Made by a program: the position numbers and the translations under genes. From positions 62,001 through 126,000 of the forward strand of contig JAJDTL010000022.1 in NCBI GenBank assembly GCA_022827195.1: a stretch of DNA of 64,000 nt. The letters run 5' to 3'. Position 1 is the stretch's first letter, and each line of letters starts with the position of its first letter. This document shows, one piece after another, positions 27,617-37,582 of the stretch. This stretch comes from Caldilineaceae bacterium. Its GTDB lineage: Bacteria > Chloroflexota > Anaerolineae > Caldilineales > Caldilineaceae. The notes under the pieces are model-generated. The model had not been told where the DNA came from. It saw only the letters and a list, made by a program, of their open reading frames with translations, and made no database searches.

Positions 27617-29356
27617 GTGCAGCAGATCTTTCATGGACTTTCAGCAGCACCGGGTGTCGGACTCGGCAACGTATACAAATACGCTCCGGCCGCGCAAGTC
27701 GGCGAGAGCGTGGGCGAACGGGGCGACGGCTACGTCGCGCATCCTGCCCAGTTTGGGACCCCCGTGGAAGAATGGGAACGCTTCCTGGCGGCCCGGCTGC
27801 TTGTCGATGAAGAACTGGCCCGCCTTGCCCAGATCGGCCAGGCCGCGACCGCTGATATCTTCCTCGTCCATCGCGAAATCCTCCACGACAGCACGCTCAC
27901 CGACGCGGTGCGCGCCGCCATCGACGCCGGCTCGGATGCCACGCGCGCGACCCATCTGGCCACCGGCCAGCTCGTCCAGCTCTTCCGCGGACTCAGCGAC
28001 CAGTACTTTGCCAGCCGTGCAACCGATGTCCGCGATGTCGGCCAGCGCTTGGTGAATCGATTGGGCGGCATTACATCGGCCCGCCAGCTGGATACGCTGC
28101 CGACCGGAACGATCCTGCTGGCCGAAGACCTGACACCGTTCGATACAACCCATCTCGACCAGGCGCATGTCGTCGGCATTGCACTCGCTGCCAGCACCCC
28201 GACCGCACACACCGCGATTCTGGCCCGCAGCTTGGGCATTCCTCTCGTCTGCGGCGCCGGGTCCGAGATTCTACAGCTGCAGAACGGAATGTTCGGCATC
28301 GTCGACGGCATTCGCGGACGCATGCTGGTCGATCCCGATGAGGAGACGCTCGAACAGTACCGCCTGACCCGCGCGCGTCTGCAGCGTTTCCAGGCAGAGG
28401 CCCTCTCCCAGTCGCATGAGCCGGCTCTGACTCCGGACGGCGTTCGCATCCCCGTTCGGGTAAACGTCAATAGTCGCGAAGATCTCCTGCACATCGATTC
28501 AAACGGCGCCGAGGGAATCGGGCTGCTGCGGACCGAAAACCTGTTCCAGCATCGCGCCAGCCCCCCTTCGATCGAAGAGCAACTGGCCGCCTACCGCGAC
28601 GTGCATTCCTACACCAACAATCACTCTCTGACTGTGCGTCTCCTCGACATCGGCGGCGACAAGCCGGTCCCCTATCTGCAGCAGCAGGCCGAGGCAAACC
28701 CCTTCCTGGGCGTGCGCGGCATCCGCCTGCTCCTTCGCCATCCCCAGATGTTGACCGACCAGTTCCGCGCGCTCGTGCAACTGGCGCATGACGTCTCGCC
28801 GGTAAGCCGGATTCGCGTTCTGATACCGATGATTTCCAAGGTGAACGAGGTCCAGCAAACGTTGGCCCTGTTCGAGAAGATCCCCGGTTACAGACACTGC
28901 CGCCAAGAGCTCGGCACGCTTGAAATCGGCGTCCTGGTCGAAGTGCCGTCGGCCGCCCTGCTGGCCCGCCATTTCGCCCCGCAGGTCGATTTTCTCAGCA
29001 TCGGCACGAATGATCTGGCCCAGTACACGCTCGCCGCAGACCGCGTCAACAGCACGGTCGCCACCCTCGCAACCCCGCTCGACCCATCCGTGCTGCGCCT
29101 TATCGCCCTGACCTGTGAGGCCGGGCGTGCAGCCGGTATCCCCGTCGCTATCTGCGGCGAAGTCGCCGGCGACCCGTCTGTGCAGCCGCTCCTGCTCGGA
29201 TTGGGCCTGAACGAAGTCAGCGTAGCCGGTCCGGCCGTTCCCCTCGTCAAGTCCGCCATCCGCCGCGTGGATATGGCCGCGGCAGAGGCGCTGGCCGCAA
29301 CGGCGCTCCAATGCAGCCGCGCCCAGGAGATTCACCAACTCCTCCACGATTTGTAG
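27617..29356 (+). CDS. ptsI: PTS Enzyme I (phosphoenolpyruvate-protein phosphotransferase)
   Basis: 579 residues from GTG 27617, preceded by GGCGGAG. A TTG at 27548 would overlap the HPr gene. The N-terminal HPr-binding and phospho-His domain has STPTAHTAILARSLGIP around residue 197. The C-terminal PEP barrel has GIGLLRTENLF, LDIGGDKPVPYL, NPFLGVRGIRLLL, IGTNDLAQYTLAADR and ICGEVAGDP. It is a full-length Enzyme I, not the truncated form fused in E. coli DhaM. No sugar-specific EIIB/EIIC genes are in the window, so its evident client is the DHA kinase. Confidence 0.94.
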   Translation: MQQIFHGLSAAPGVGLGNVYKYAPAAQVGESVGERGDGYVAHPAQFGTPVEEWERFLAARLLVDEELARLAQIGQAATADIFLVHREILHDSTLTDAVRAAIDAGSDATRATHLATGQLVQLFRGLSDQYFASRATDVRDVGQRLVNRLGGITSARQLDTLPTGTILLAEDLTPFDTTHLDQAHVVGIALAASTPTAHTAILARSLGIPLVCGAGSEILQLQNGMFGIVDGIRGRMLVDPDEETLEQYRLTRARLQRFQAEALSQSHEPALTPDGVRIPVRVNVNSREDLLHIDSNGAEGIGLLRTENLFQHRASPPSIEEQLAAYRDVHSYTNNHSLTVRLLDIGGDKPVPYLQQQAEANPFLGVRGIRLLLRHPQMLTDQFRALVQLAHDVSPVSRIRVLIPMISKVNEVQQTLALFEKIPGYRHCRQELGTLEIGVLVEVPSAALLARHFAPQVDFLSIGTNDLAQYTLAADRVNSTVATLATPLDPSVLRLIALTCEAGRAAGIPVAICGEVAGDPSVQPLLLGLGLNEVSVAGPAVPLVKSAIRRVDMAAAEALAATALQCSRAQEIHQLLHDL

Positions 29357-29364
29357 AGATTTCG

Positions 29365-31149
29365 ATGCGACGGTTAGAAGCGGAAATCCTGGTGATTGGC
29401 GGCGGGGCAACCGGAACCGGCGTGGCCTGGGATGCGGCTCTGCGCGGTTTTCGCACTGTCCTGGTTGAAAGACGCGACCTCACACACGGTACGACCGGGC
29501 GCTACCACGGACTCCTGCACAGCGGCGCAAGATATGCGGTGAAGGACCCGGACAGTGCGGTCGAATGTCTGCGCGAGAACGCCATTCTGCGCCGCACGCA
29601 TACCCATTGCATCGAGGACACCGGCGGCTTTTTCGTGGTCACGCCGGAGGACGAAACCGACTATCCCGACCGCTTCGCGGCCGCCTGCCTTCGCCACGCG
29701 ATCCCGTGTGAGGAGATCTCCACGGCAGCGGCGCTACGTCGCGAACCGCTGCTGAATCCTCGCATCAGCCGCGTCTTTGAACTGCCCGACGCGGCCGCCG
29801 ACAGCTTCCTCGCCACCCACGCCACTGCCCAGGCCGCGCGCCAGGCCAGCGCGCAGCTGTTGCCCTATCATGAGCTTGTCGGGCTACAGATCTCCGGCGG
29901 CGAGGGCAGCCGAGCAGTAACGGGTGCCACCGTCGTCGATACCGTCTCGGGCGAGGAGCTATACATCAACGCCGACCTCGTTATCAACGCGGCCGGCGCG
30001 TGGGCCGGCCGCGTCGCTGCCCTCGCTGACATCGAAGTCAGAATGATCCTGGGCAAGGGCGTGATGCTGGCGACCAACGCCCGCCTGACCAACACCGTCA
30101 TCAACCGCTGCAAAATGCCCGGTGACGGCGATATCCTGGTCCCGATTCACACCGTAAGCGTCATCGGTACCACTGACGAACAGGTGAATCAACCGGAAGA
30201 TCTGCGCATCGAGGCCTGGGAGGTCGACCTGATGCTCGCCGAGGGCGACAAGCTGGTGCCAGGACTGAGCCGGAGCCGAATCCTGCGCGCCTGGGCCGGC
30301 GTCCGCCCTCTCTATCAGGACAGTTTCAGCGGAGATAGCCGCGACGCGACCCGCTCCACGGCCCTTCTCGACCACGAGGATCGCGATGGGGTCAGTGGCT
30401 TACTCACCATCACCGGCGGCAAATGGACCACATTTCGCCGCATGGCCGAAGTGGCCGTTGATGCCGCCTGCACGCAGTTGCGCGTCTCGCGCCCGTGCCG
30501 CACCTCGGACACGGTCGTTCCAGGCGTCGAACAGGGTCACTACTGGCTCGGCCACCGGCTTGAGGAAGTCGAGGACAACCGGCTGCAGGCCGAGCTGGTC
30601 TGCGAGTGTGAGTTGGTTACCCGCTCGATGCTCGAAAACGCCGTGCGCCGCAACCCGACCGTTACCCTGGACGACCTGCGCCGCGACGTACGTCTGGGGA
30701 TGGGGCCATGCCAGGGCGGCTTCTGCACCTATCGCGCCGTCGGCATCCTGCACGAAATGCGCGCCGCCGGCGAGACCGGCCCGCAGGAACAAGCCGCGCC
30801 GCCCTGCGGCGCAGAGTGGGATGTGGCCTTCCTGCAATCGCCGGCCCGCAGCGAAAACGTACCCCCTGTCAGGGCGGGCACCGTCCCAGACCCGGCCCCC
30901 TCCGGCACAGCCTTTCAAGTTTCCGCCGCCATCGATCCAGAGGCGACCGTCTCACATCCCAATCTGCTTCTGCGAGACTTCCTGCAGGAACGCTGGAAGG
31001 GCGTTGCGCCCATCCTGTGGGGTCAGCAGCTGCGCCAGGAACGACTCGACGAGCTGATCTACCTGAGCATTTTCAATGCCGATCATCTGCCCGGTCAGCA
31101 CGAGGAAAGCCCGATGTCGGCCTTCTACCGCCAAAACAGTGAAGATTGA
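29365..31149 (+). CDS. glpA: Anaerobic-type glycerol-3-phosphate dehydrogenase, subunit A
   Basis: 594 residues from ATG 29365, 8 bp after ptsI. The FAD motif is EILVIGGGATGTGVAWDAALRG. DLTHGTTGRYHGLLHSGARY is the FAD/substrate loop of the family, and LLTITGGKWTTFRRMAE its typical later motif. The C-terminal BFD-like iron-sulfur domain has ELVCECELVTRSML and GPCQGGFC. It oxidises G3P to dihydroxyacetone phosphate and passes electrons through GlpB and GlpC to membrane quinone. The C-terminal 100 residues contain a Pro/Ala-rich linker before a final conserved segment. Confidence 0.94.
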   Translation: MRRLEAEILVIGGGATGTGVAWDAALRGFRTVLVERRDLTHGTTGRYHGLLHSGARYAVKDPDSAVECLRENAILRRTHTHCIEDTGGFFVVTPEDETDYPDRFAAACLRHAIPCEEISTAAALRREPLLNPRISRVFELPDAAADSFLATHATAQAARQASAQLLPYHELVGLQISGGEGSRAVTGATVVDTVSGEELYINADLVINAAGAWAGRVAALADIEVRMILGKGVMLATNARLTNTVINRCKMPGDGDILVPIHTVSVIGTTDEQVNQPEDLRIEAWEVDLMLAEGDKLVPGLSRSRILRAWAGVRPLYQDSFSGDSRDATRSTALLDHEDRDGVSGLLTITGGKWTTFRRMAEVAVDAACTQLRVSRPCRTSDTVVPGVEQGHYWLGHRLEEVEDNRLQAELVCECELVTRSMLENAVRRNPTVTLDDLRRDVRLGMGPCQGGFCTYRAVGILHEMRAAGETGPQEQAAPPCGAEWDVAFLQSPARSENVPPVRAGTVPDPAPSGTAFQVSAAIDPEATVSHPNLLLRDFLQERWKGVAPILWGQQLRQERLDELIYLSIFNADHLPGQHEESPMSAFYRQNSED

Positions 31150-31242
31150 ACCTCGACCGACGGTGAGGCCTTTGGCGCACTTCGCGTTCTGGCGGCTCTG
31201 TAGGCCAGTCTGCCTCCGCTCAAAGCGCGACACTCACGCCCC

Positions 31243-32562
31243 ATGCTCGATCTCCTCGTAATCGGCGCTGGCCTGACCGGCCTCTTTGCCGCCTACACGG
31301 CTGCCCGGTCAGGGTTGCGCGTGCGGGTGATCGCCAAAGGAATGGGGACGACCCACTGGCAAGCCGGTACGATCGATCTCCTGGGCTATCTGCCGGGCGA
31401 GCAGAGGCCGGTCGCCAACTGGGCTGAAGCAGTACCCGAACTGCCGGCCGCGCATCCGTACCGTCTGCTGGGGGCGGACGCAATCCGGACCGCGGTGGTC
31501 GAATTCCAGCGGCTCGTCTCCGGGGCCGGACTGCCGTATGAATCCGCCGCGGGTTCCGATCTCGCGGGCACACCCGGCCGCTCAGGTTGGCGGGACGGGG
31601 GCAATTCCCTGCTCATTTCGCCCGTCGGCGCGCCGCGACCGGTCTATCTGGCACCGGCAGCCCAGCAGCAGGCCAATCTGGCCGATGTACGGCCGATGGT
31701 GATCGTCGGGCTGTCCGGCATGACCGACTTCTATCCGGCCCTCATCGCCGAAAACCTGCGCAGGCAGGGCCACCGTGCCCGCAGCGCGTCCGTGCCGCTC
31801 GACAAGCTGACGACACGGCGCGACAAAAGCCCGCTGCAGCTGGCCCGGCTCCTCGATCAGCCGGCCGCGCAAGCCCGCCTGGCCGAAATGGTTGCAGATG
31901 CGGCCGCGGATGAACGGGTGGGCCTGCCGGCGGTGCTGGGGCTGCGGAGCCACGCCCGAATCTGCGCGCGCTTACAGGAAGCCACCGCCTCACGAGCCGT
32001 CTTCGAGATTCCGACATTGCCGCCCAGCGTGCCGGGTATGCGGCTGGATACAACACTGCGCGAACTCCTGGCAGGCCTGGGTGTGCGCGTTGAAACGGGG
32101 ATGGAGGCGCGCGGATTCCGAGCAGATGGGCGCCGCATCCAGTGGGTCGAATCCGAGACAGGCAGCCGCCCGTTACGGCACAGCGCGCGCAGCTATCTGC
32201 TCGCGACCGGCGGCATCCTCGGCGGCGGCATCCTCGGCGAACGCAGCGGCCGCGTTAGAGAAGTTGTATTCGCCCTGCCTGTGACCGCGCCCGGAGCGCG
32301 CTCGCAATGGCTGCGCCCCCTCTTCCTGGATAGTCGAGGCCATCCAGTCTTTCAGGGAGGTGTGGCCGTCGACGCCCGCTTTCAACCGCTTGATGAGAGC
32401 GGCGCACCGGTCTATGATAACCTGTGGGCCGCGGGCGCGGTTCTCGCCCATACCGACCCGATACGCGAGCGCAGCCGCGAAGGCATCTCCATCGCCACAG
32501 CCTACGCCGCGGCCAAGGCGGTCGCTCGCGCAGTCAGTCAGCCGCCGGCCGCCGTCAACTAG
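31243..32562 (+). CDS. glpB: Anaerobic-type glycerol-3-phosphate dehydrogenase, subunit B
   Basis: 439 residues. The FAD/FMN-binding start LLVIGAGLTGLFAAYTAARSG and the GlpB-typical GTTHWQAGTIDLLGYLP are clear. LATGGILGGGIL and YDNLWAAGAVLAHTDPIRERSREGISIATAYAA close the nucleotide domain. It is the flavin electron-transfer subunit between GlpA and GlpC. It follows glpA by 93 bp, a longer gap than elsewhere in the cluster. Confidence 0.92.
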   Translation: MLDLLVIGAGLTGLFAAYTAARSGLRVRVIAKGMGTTHWQAGTIDLLGYLPGEQRPVANWAEAVPELPAAHPYRLLGADAIRTAVVEFQRLVSGAGLPYESAAGSDLAGTPGRSGWRDGGNSLLISPVGAPRPVYLAPAAQQQANLADVRPMVIVGLSGMTDFYPALIAENLRRQGHRARSASVPLDKLTTRRDKSPLQLARLLDQPAAQARLAEMVADAAADERVGLPAVLGLRSHARICARLQEATASRAVFEIPTLPPSVPGMRLDTTLRELLAGLGVRVETGMEARGFRADGRRIQWVESETGSRPLRHSARSYLLATGGILGGGILGERSGRVREVVFALPVTAPGARSQWLRPLFLDSRGHPVFQGGVAVDARFQPLDESGAPVYDNLWAAGAVLAHTDPIRERSREGISIATAYAAAKAVARAVSQPPAAVN

Positions 32563-32586
32563 CCGCCCTTTACCGGGATTCTCTCG

Positions 32587-33891
32587 ATGCACACCGTTTC
32601 ACTGCACTCTGCCGGACTGAGCCTGGACGCCTGCATTAAGTGCAATATCTGCACAAGCTACTGTCCGGTTTCCCAGGTTACCGATCGCTTTCCCGGTCCA
32701 AAGTACGCCGCCCCGCAGTCTGAGCGATTCCGCCAAATCGGTCAGCCCCGTTCGCCCGATGCGTCGGTCGACTACTGTTCCGGCTGCCGCGTCTGCAACG
32801 AAGTCTGCCCGACCGGCGTTCGCATCGCCGAGATCAACGCCCGCGCCCGCGCCCAGATGGTGGCCGAGCAGGGCCTATCTCTGCGCAACCGGCTCCTCGG
32901 CCGCAATGAGCTCCTGGGGAAAGTCGGCAGTCTCGCGCCGCGCCTGGCAAACTTTCTTCTGCACAACCGTCTCGCACGGCGGTTGGCCGCAGCCCTGTTC
33001 GGCGTGGCCGAGCAGGCGCCGCTGCCCCGCTGGCACGCCGAGACGTTCACACACTGGCTGCTACGCACAAACTCGAACCGGCTGCGCTCTGAACGCAAGG
33101 TCGTCTACTTTCACGGCTGTGCAACCCAGCATTACGAACCGTTTGTCGGGATGGCAACAGTCCTGGTGTTGGAGCATCTCGGTTACGAGGTCATAGTGCC
33201 GCCTCAGAACTGCTGCGGCCTGCCGCTGCTGTCGAATGGGGAGTTCGGTGCGGCCGAGCAGTACCATCGCCGTAACGTGGAACGGCTGACAACCTACATT
33301 GAGGCCGGCTATCCGATTCTCGGCAGCAGCACCAGTTGTACTCTGACACTCAAGGAGGAGGCGCCGGAGCTGCTCGACCTTGAGGGCGACGCCGGCGTCC
33401 AGGCGCTGAAGTTCGCTACCTGGGACATCTTCGAATGGCTGCGCGCGCGGCAGGAACAGGCCGACCTGCCAGCTGACATGAAACCTCTGGACGACGCCGG
33501 TCAGCCCTTTGTTCTGCCCTATCACGCGCCCTGCCAGCTGCGGGCGCACCGCATCGGCAAACCCGCGCTCGATATCCTTTCGTGCATTCCCGGGCTCGAA
33601 CTGCGCGAAAGCCATGCCCGCTGCTGCGGCATCGCCGGCACGTACGGTTACAAGGTGGAGAAGTACCGGATCGCCATGGACGTGGGGGCGGAGCTGTTCG
33701 ACTTCGTCGCCACCCAGCGCGCAGGGACTGAAGCAAGCAGTTCCTTTGCCTGTACTGCCTGCGATTCCGAGACCTGTCGCTGGCAGCTGGAACACGGCAC
33801 CGGCCTGCCCTCCCGCCATCCGATTGAAATTCTCGCCGCCGCCTATGGGCTGTATGACCTGCAGGCGCGGCGGCCTCTCGGCGGAAACTGA
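32587..33891 (+). CDS. glpC: Anaerobic-type glycerol-3-phosphate dehydrogenase, iron-sulfur subunit C
   Basis: 434 residues. Two 4Fe-4S cysteine clusters sit near the N-terminus (CIKCNICTSYCPV and CSGCRVCNEVCPTG). Two CCG-type motifs follow (QNCCGLPLL and ARCCGIAGTYG), as in heterodisulfide-reductase-like electron acceptors. The subunit links GlpAB to the membrane. The next gene starts 3 nt after its stop. Confidence 0.94.
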   Translation: MHTVSLHSAGLSLDACIKCNICTSYCPVSQVTDRFPGPKYAAPQSERFRQIGQPRSPDASVDYCSGCRVCNEVCPTGVRIAEINARARAQMVAEQGLSLRNRLLGRNELLGKVGSLAPRLANFLLHNRLARRLAAALFGVAEQAPLPRWHAETFTHWLLRTNSNRLRSERKVVYFHGCATQHYEPFVGMATVLVLEHLGYEVIVPPQNCCGLPLLSNGEFGAAEQYHRRNVERLTTYIEAGYPILGSSTSCTLTLKEEAPELLDLEGDAGVQALKFATWDIFEWLRARQEQADLPADMKPLDDAGQPFVLPYHAPCQLRAHRIGKPALDILSCIPGLELRESHARCCGIAGTYGYKVEKYRIAMDVGAELFDFVATQRAGTEASSSFACTACDSETCRWQLEHGTGLPSRHPIEILAAAYGLYDLQARRPLGGN

Positions 33892-33894
33892 AGA

Positions 33895-35064
<1,170 letters not shown>

Positions 35065-35085
35065 GGGTCGAAATGACAGACAGGG

Positions 35086-36102
35086 TCAGAGTCCTGGCCC
35101 GATCAGGACGATGAGCACGAGCGCCAGGATCGCGAATCCCGCATATTCCAGGACAAGCTTGCGGCTGAGATGGCCCTCATGCAAAGCATGGCGGGCCAGC
35201 CCCACGAAGAGATAGAAGACCAACAGCAGCAGCAGCCCGCCGCTTGCGCCTGAGAGAGGCCAATAGTTGAGCGCCCACGCTACTTCGCCGAGAACAATCC
35301 CAACCAGGGCGGCATAGCTGAGCACAACATTCACCCGGGGCGTGACATCGCGCAGAAGTTCAACCGTGAGCAGCGACGCTGTCGCGAAGATGAGGGAACT
35401 GGACAGCAGACTACGCGTGCGCGTCTGATAGACTAGCAGGAAGAGCGCCAAAGCGGCCGCGTAGGAGAGTACGTTGAGAAGAATGCGGGCCTGTCGATAG
35501 GCCGGCGAGTCCCGGACGACGGTTGCGTGCAGGTTGAATAGAATTATCGTGATCAGCAGTCCGCTGAGGAGCGCCGAACCGGCCTGGTATAGGGGCGTAT
35601 TGGCCAGCGGCGCCAGCAACACTGCCACGATTGAGATCGCGGCCGGCAGGCCCCAGAACAGCCAGGTACGGCCGGCGGGCGCCTGCCCCTTGTCAGGCCC
35701 AAAGCCCACAGCACTCTCGTCAAAGAAAGGATGTGTGCGGATAGCCCGCTCGGTGCCGCTTGCTGTCAGGAGAGCGATGAAGACCGCGATCACAGTCGTC
35801 TCGCTGATACGGATCGACATCGGCGAGCCGAGCGCGTTCAAGGTCAGCACAACGGTTGGCAGCCGCAGGAACAGGCTAACGGCGACAGTCGCTGCTACCG
35901 TCCATGCAAGAATGCTTACCCGCTGGACGAATCGTCGGCTCGGGTAATATGCGGCCGCGGCCGCGCTTCCCGAGACGCCGTCGGCGGCTTCCTGTTGCCC
36001 ACTGGCTGGGAACGGAGTAAAATGGGTTGCGTCTTCGGTTGGAATGCCGGCCGGCGTCTGAGGCTCCGGCCGCCTGTTCTCGAATTCCGTTGCAGCCCCC
36101 AT
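35086..36102 (-). CDS. Polytopic membrane protein of unknown function
   Basis: 338 residues. A polar N-terminal tail of about 60 residues precedes roughly eight hydrophobic segments (first VSILAWTVAATVAVSLFL, last YAGFAILALVLIVLIGPGL). No known transporter motif is visible. It is convergent with the ketopantoate-reductase-like gene 21 bp away and divergent from the CHAT gene. A TATAAT element ends exactly 6 bp before the ATG, which suggests leaderless expression. Confidence 0.75.
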   Translation of the reverse strand: MGAATEFENRRPEPQTPAGIPTEDATHFTPFPASGQQEAADGVSGSAAAAAYYPSRRFVQRVSILAWTVAATVAVSLFLRLPTVVLTLNALGSPMSIRISETTVIAVFIALLTASGTERAIRTHPFFDESAVGFGPDKGQAPAGRTWLFWGLPAAISIVAVLLAPLANTPLYQAGSALLSGLLITIILFNLHATVVRDSPAYRQARILLNVLSYAAALALFLLVYQTRTRSLLSSSLIFATASLLTVELLRDVTPRVNVVLSYAALVGIVLGEVAWALNYWPLSGASGGLLLLLVFYLFVGLARHALHEGHLSRKLVLEYAGFAILALVLIVLIGPGL

Positions 36103-36108
36103 AATTTC

Positions 36109-36138
36109 ATTATACAGCCGTTGTTGGTCCGTTGCCAG
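36109..36138 (-). promoter_or_regulatory. Possible leaderless promoter of the membrane protein gene
   Basis: On this strand TATAAT (36109-36114) is followed by GAAATT and then ATG at 36102, so transcription would start at the A of the ATG. CTGGCA (36133-36138) lies 18 bp upstream, with 4 of 6 matches to TTGACA. Confidence 0.5.
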
Positions 36139-36170
36139 CAGCGTCTCTGATCACCTCCTTGGTTTCGTCG

Positions 36171-37571
36171 ATGTCCTGCCGTTACACGAATTTTGACATC
36201 ACAATCAGCGGCGACAGTTCTCCTCACGTGGTACTGGCGACCTATCGCGGCCTCAGCGGCGCCTCCACCTTCGATCAAGATGCCCTCCAACCTGTCTGGC
36301 AGGAATACCTGGCCCGTCTCGGCGACCCCTTCCGCACACAAGGAGAGCAGCTCCTGTCCGAGATTGGCAGCCGCCTCTTCACCGAGCTGATCCGCGGGCA
36401 CGTGCGCGATCTCTGGAGCCAGGCGCGCAGCGACCTGGATGACGGGGGACGTCTGCGCGTCCGGCTCATGTTGCACCCCCCCGCCGTCGCCGCACTGCCC
36501 TGGGAGACGCTGCACGACCCGCGGCGCAATCAGTCTTTCTGCGCCGATGCGAGGATCTCTCTCGTCCGAACGCAGAACCTGGTGAGCTTCGTCGCCCGTC
36601 CCAGAGCGTTGGAGGCAACGCTTCCTCTGAAGGTGCTGCTCGTGTCGGTCGAGACCGCGGATGGGCTCGCGGCGCACGAGGAAAGCGGGCAGATTCGCGC
36701 CGCGATCGAGGCCCTCTCGTCCGGCCGCATGCACCTGGATCGTTTGGACGGCCGCGTTACCATACAGCATCTGTGTGAGCGGCTTGAGGCGACGCGACCC
36801 GACATTCTGCACATCATCGGCCACGGTAACGAGGACGGCCTGTTGCTCTGGGCGGATAATGCACCTGCGCTTGTCTCCGCCTCTACGCTGCGCGCAGCCC
36901 TGCAGCAAGCAGAGTGTGTGAAGTTGGTCTTTCTCAATGCCTGTCTTGCAGGTCAGGTCGACAGTTCACGCCCGTTTGCCGGCGTCGCACACCAGCTGCT
37001 TCAAAGCGGTCTGCCTGCGGTAGTTGCCATGCGCTATGAGATCCTCGACAGGTCGGCCGTTACATTCGCCGAATCGGTCTACGAAGCGCTGGTGAGCGGT
37101 CCCTGCCGCGGACATATTGATGCGGCAGTGAGCAGTGCGCGTAACAGCCTGTACATCAGGGATCCGGATCGCGCCGACTATGCAACGCCCATCCTCTGGC
37201 TCAATGCCGAAAACGGCCGGATTCTCCGCTTCGAAGAAAGGGAAAGGGAGCAGCGTCTGCTCTCCCGCAGTCCAGTCAAGGCGCGCCCCCAGATGTGGAA
37301 CTCCGAACTGCGGCTCGAATTCAGGTTGGCCGAAAAGGAGGCATGGTTCCGCTCTTTGCCGGAAACGATCTCCGACCCGCACCTGCCCTTCGAATACCAG
37401 CGCCGCCGCCGCATCGTCGGGCTTTTGCTGAGGATACTGCGGCAGGCTGTCGACGAGCAGGAAGAGGGCAAGCTCGTCGACATCCGCGCCGTCCAGAAAC
37501 GCCTGGAGACTTTCGACGAGGAGAGGCGCCACATCCAGAACATCCTTGACCATTGCCTGCGTCGTCCGTAG
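36171..37571 (+). CDS. CHAT-domain (caspase-like peptidase) protein
   Basis: 466 residues from ATG 36171. A TTG at 36132 is an alternative, and neither has a clear ribosome site. The CHAT domain spans about residues 95-350. The His of the catalytic dyad lies in DILHIIGHGNEDG (His218) and the Cys in LVFLNACLAG (Cys258). AALPWETLHDP and GLPAVVAMRYEILDRSAVTFAESVYEAL are standard CHAT phrases. The C-terminal 100 residues are helical and charged. CHAT peptidases act in immune-type proteolytic cascades and signalling. The next gene begins 12 nt downstream, so a functional link to it is possible. Confidence 0.88.
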   Translation: MSCRYTNFDITISGDSSPHVVLATYRGLSGASTFDQDALQPVWQEYLARLGDPFRTQGEQLLSEIGSRLFTELIRGHVRDLWSQARSDLDDGGRLRVRLMLHPPAVAALPWETLHDPRRNQSFCADARISLVRTQNLVSFVARPRALEATLPLKVLLVSVETADGLAAHEESGQIRAAIEALSSGRMHLDRLDGRVTIQHLCERLEATRPDILHIIGHGNEDGLLLWADNAPALVSASTLRAALQQAECVKLVFLNACLAGQVDSSRPFAGVAHQLLQSGLPAVVAMRYEILDRSAVTFAESVYEALVSGPCRGHIDAAVSSARNSLYIRDPDRADYATPILWLNAENGRILRFEEREREQRLLSRSPVKARPQMWNSELRLEFRLAEKEAWFRSLPETISDPHLPFEYQRRRRIVGLLLRILRQAVDEQEEGKLVDIRAVQKRLETFDEERRHIQNILDHCLRRP

Positions 37572-37582
37572 ATCCTGGTTCC

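Noticed and set aside
36144..36160. AAGGAGGTG on the minus strand as a ribosome site for a leader peptide
   Set aside because: The only near start codon is inside the motif itself and gives a 14-codon peptide with no spacing.
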